A stretch of 15,495 nucleotides of DNA from an uncultured Bacteroidales bacterium (GTDB lineage: Bacteria; Bacteroidota; Bacteroidia; Bacteroidales; Bacteroidaceae), in NCBI GenBank assembly GCA_947367415.1, contig CANBEE010000030.1, positions 1 to 15,495 on the forward strand, in the 5' to 3' direction. The position numbers were made by a program, and so were the translations under genes. Below the pieces are notes generated by a model that did no database searches, was not told the DNA's origin, and was given only the letters and a program-made list of their open reading frames with translations. This document shows positions 15,466-15,495 of this stretch, piece after piece (within the stretch, counting starts at the first letter, position 1; every line of letters starts with the position of its first letter).

Positions 15466-15495
15466 ATAAAATCCTTATAATCAGCAGTGCAATTT

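Noticed and set aside
1..15495. tRNA, rRNA, transposase or integrase genes
   Set aside because: None was recognised on either strand; the only repeat elements are short and non-coding.

Overview
The window looks like a chromosomal segment of a Bacteroidales bacterium, most likely Prevotella-like. The gene families (DUF5107/TPR protein, PG0541-family protein, PorD/DUF4835) are typical of Bacteroidota. Several genes are preceded by the Bacteroidota promoter pattern TTTG-N19/20-TAnnTTTG, and Shine-Dalgarno sequences are absent, with A-rich leaders instead. Genus and species cannot be fixed from the sequence alone.

Layout. (1) Bases 1-4046, minus strand: a sugar-porter MFS transporter (2664-4046) followed by a large DUF5107 plus TPR protein that runs off the left edge (1-2578). 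They look like a two-gene sugar uptake/processing operon. An unusual nested palindrome built on CCTAGG lies in the gap between them. (2) Bases 4047-4258: a divergent promoter region. On the plus side a perfect 10+10 bp inverted repeat lies over the promoter spacer and is a strong candidate operator. (3) Bases 4259-11158, plus strand: a complete tripartite RND efflux operon in the order TetR regulator, TolC-like outer-membrane factor, lipoprotein membrane-fusion protein, HAE1-type RND pump, PG0541-family PII-like small protein. Each of the last three gaps holds a different repeat element: a four-unit 22-bp array of palindromes, a GC-rich MITE-like element of about 130 bp, and an AT-rich inverted repeat of 7-bp units. 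A perfect 15-bp hairpin follows the last gene. (4) Bases 11273-13910, plus strand: porD and recN, 13 bases apart, with their own promoter and a hairpin terminator after recN. (5) Bases 13992-15257, minus strand: a membrane-anchored S41-family peptidase, convergent with recN and visibly more AT-rich than its neighbours. The last 238 bases hold its promoter region and some small inverted repeats but no gene I can support.

How the genes work together. The TetR protein probably represses its own promoter and so the whole efflux operon; ligand binding would release it. The pump, adaptor and channel would form an envelope-spanning exporter. The small PII-like protein is conserved beside this kind of pump and could modulate it, but its function is not known. 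The intergenic repeats may set the relative expression of the pump parts, or may simply be genomic repeats tolerated in gaps. The best leads for something undescribed are the PII-like pump partner, the 22-bp palindrome array and the repeat-filled gaps of this operon.
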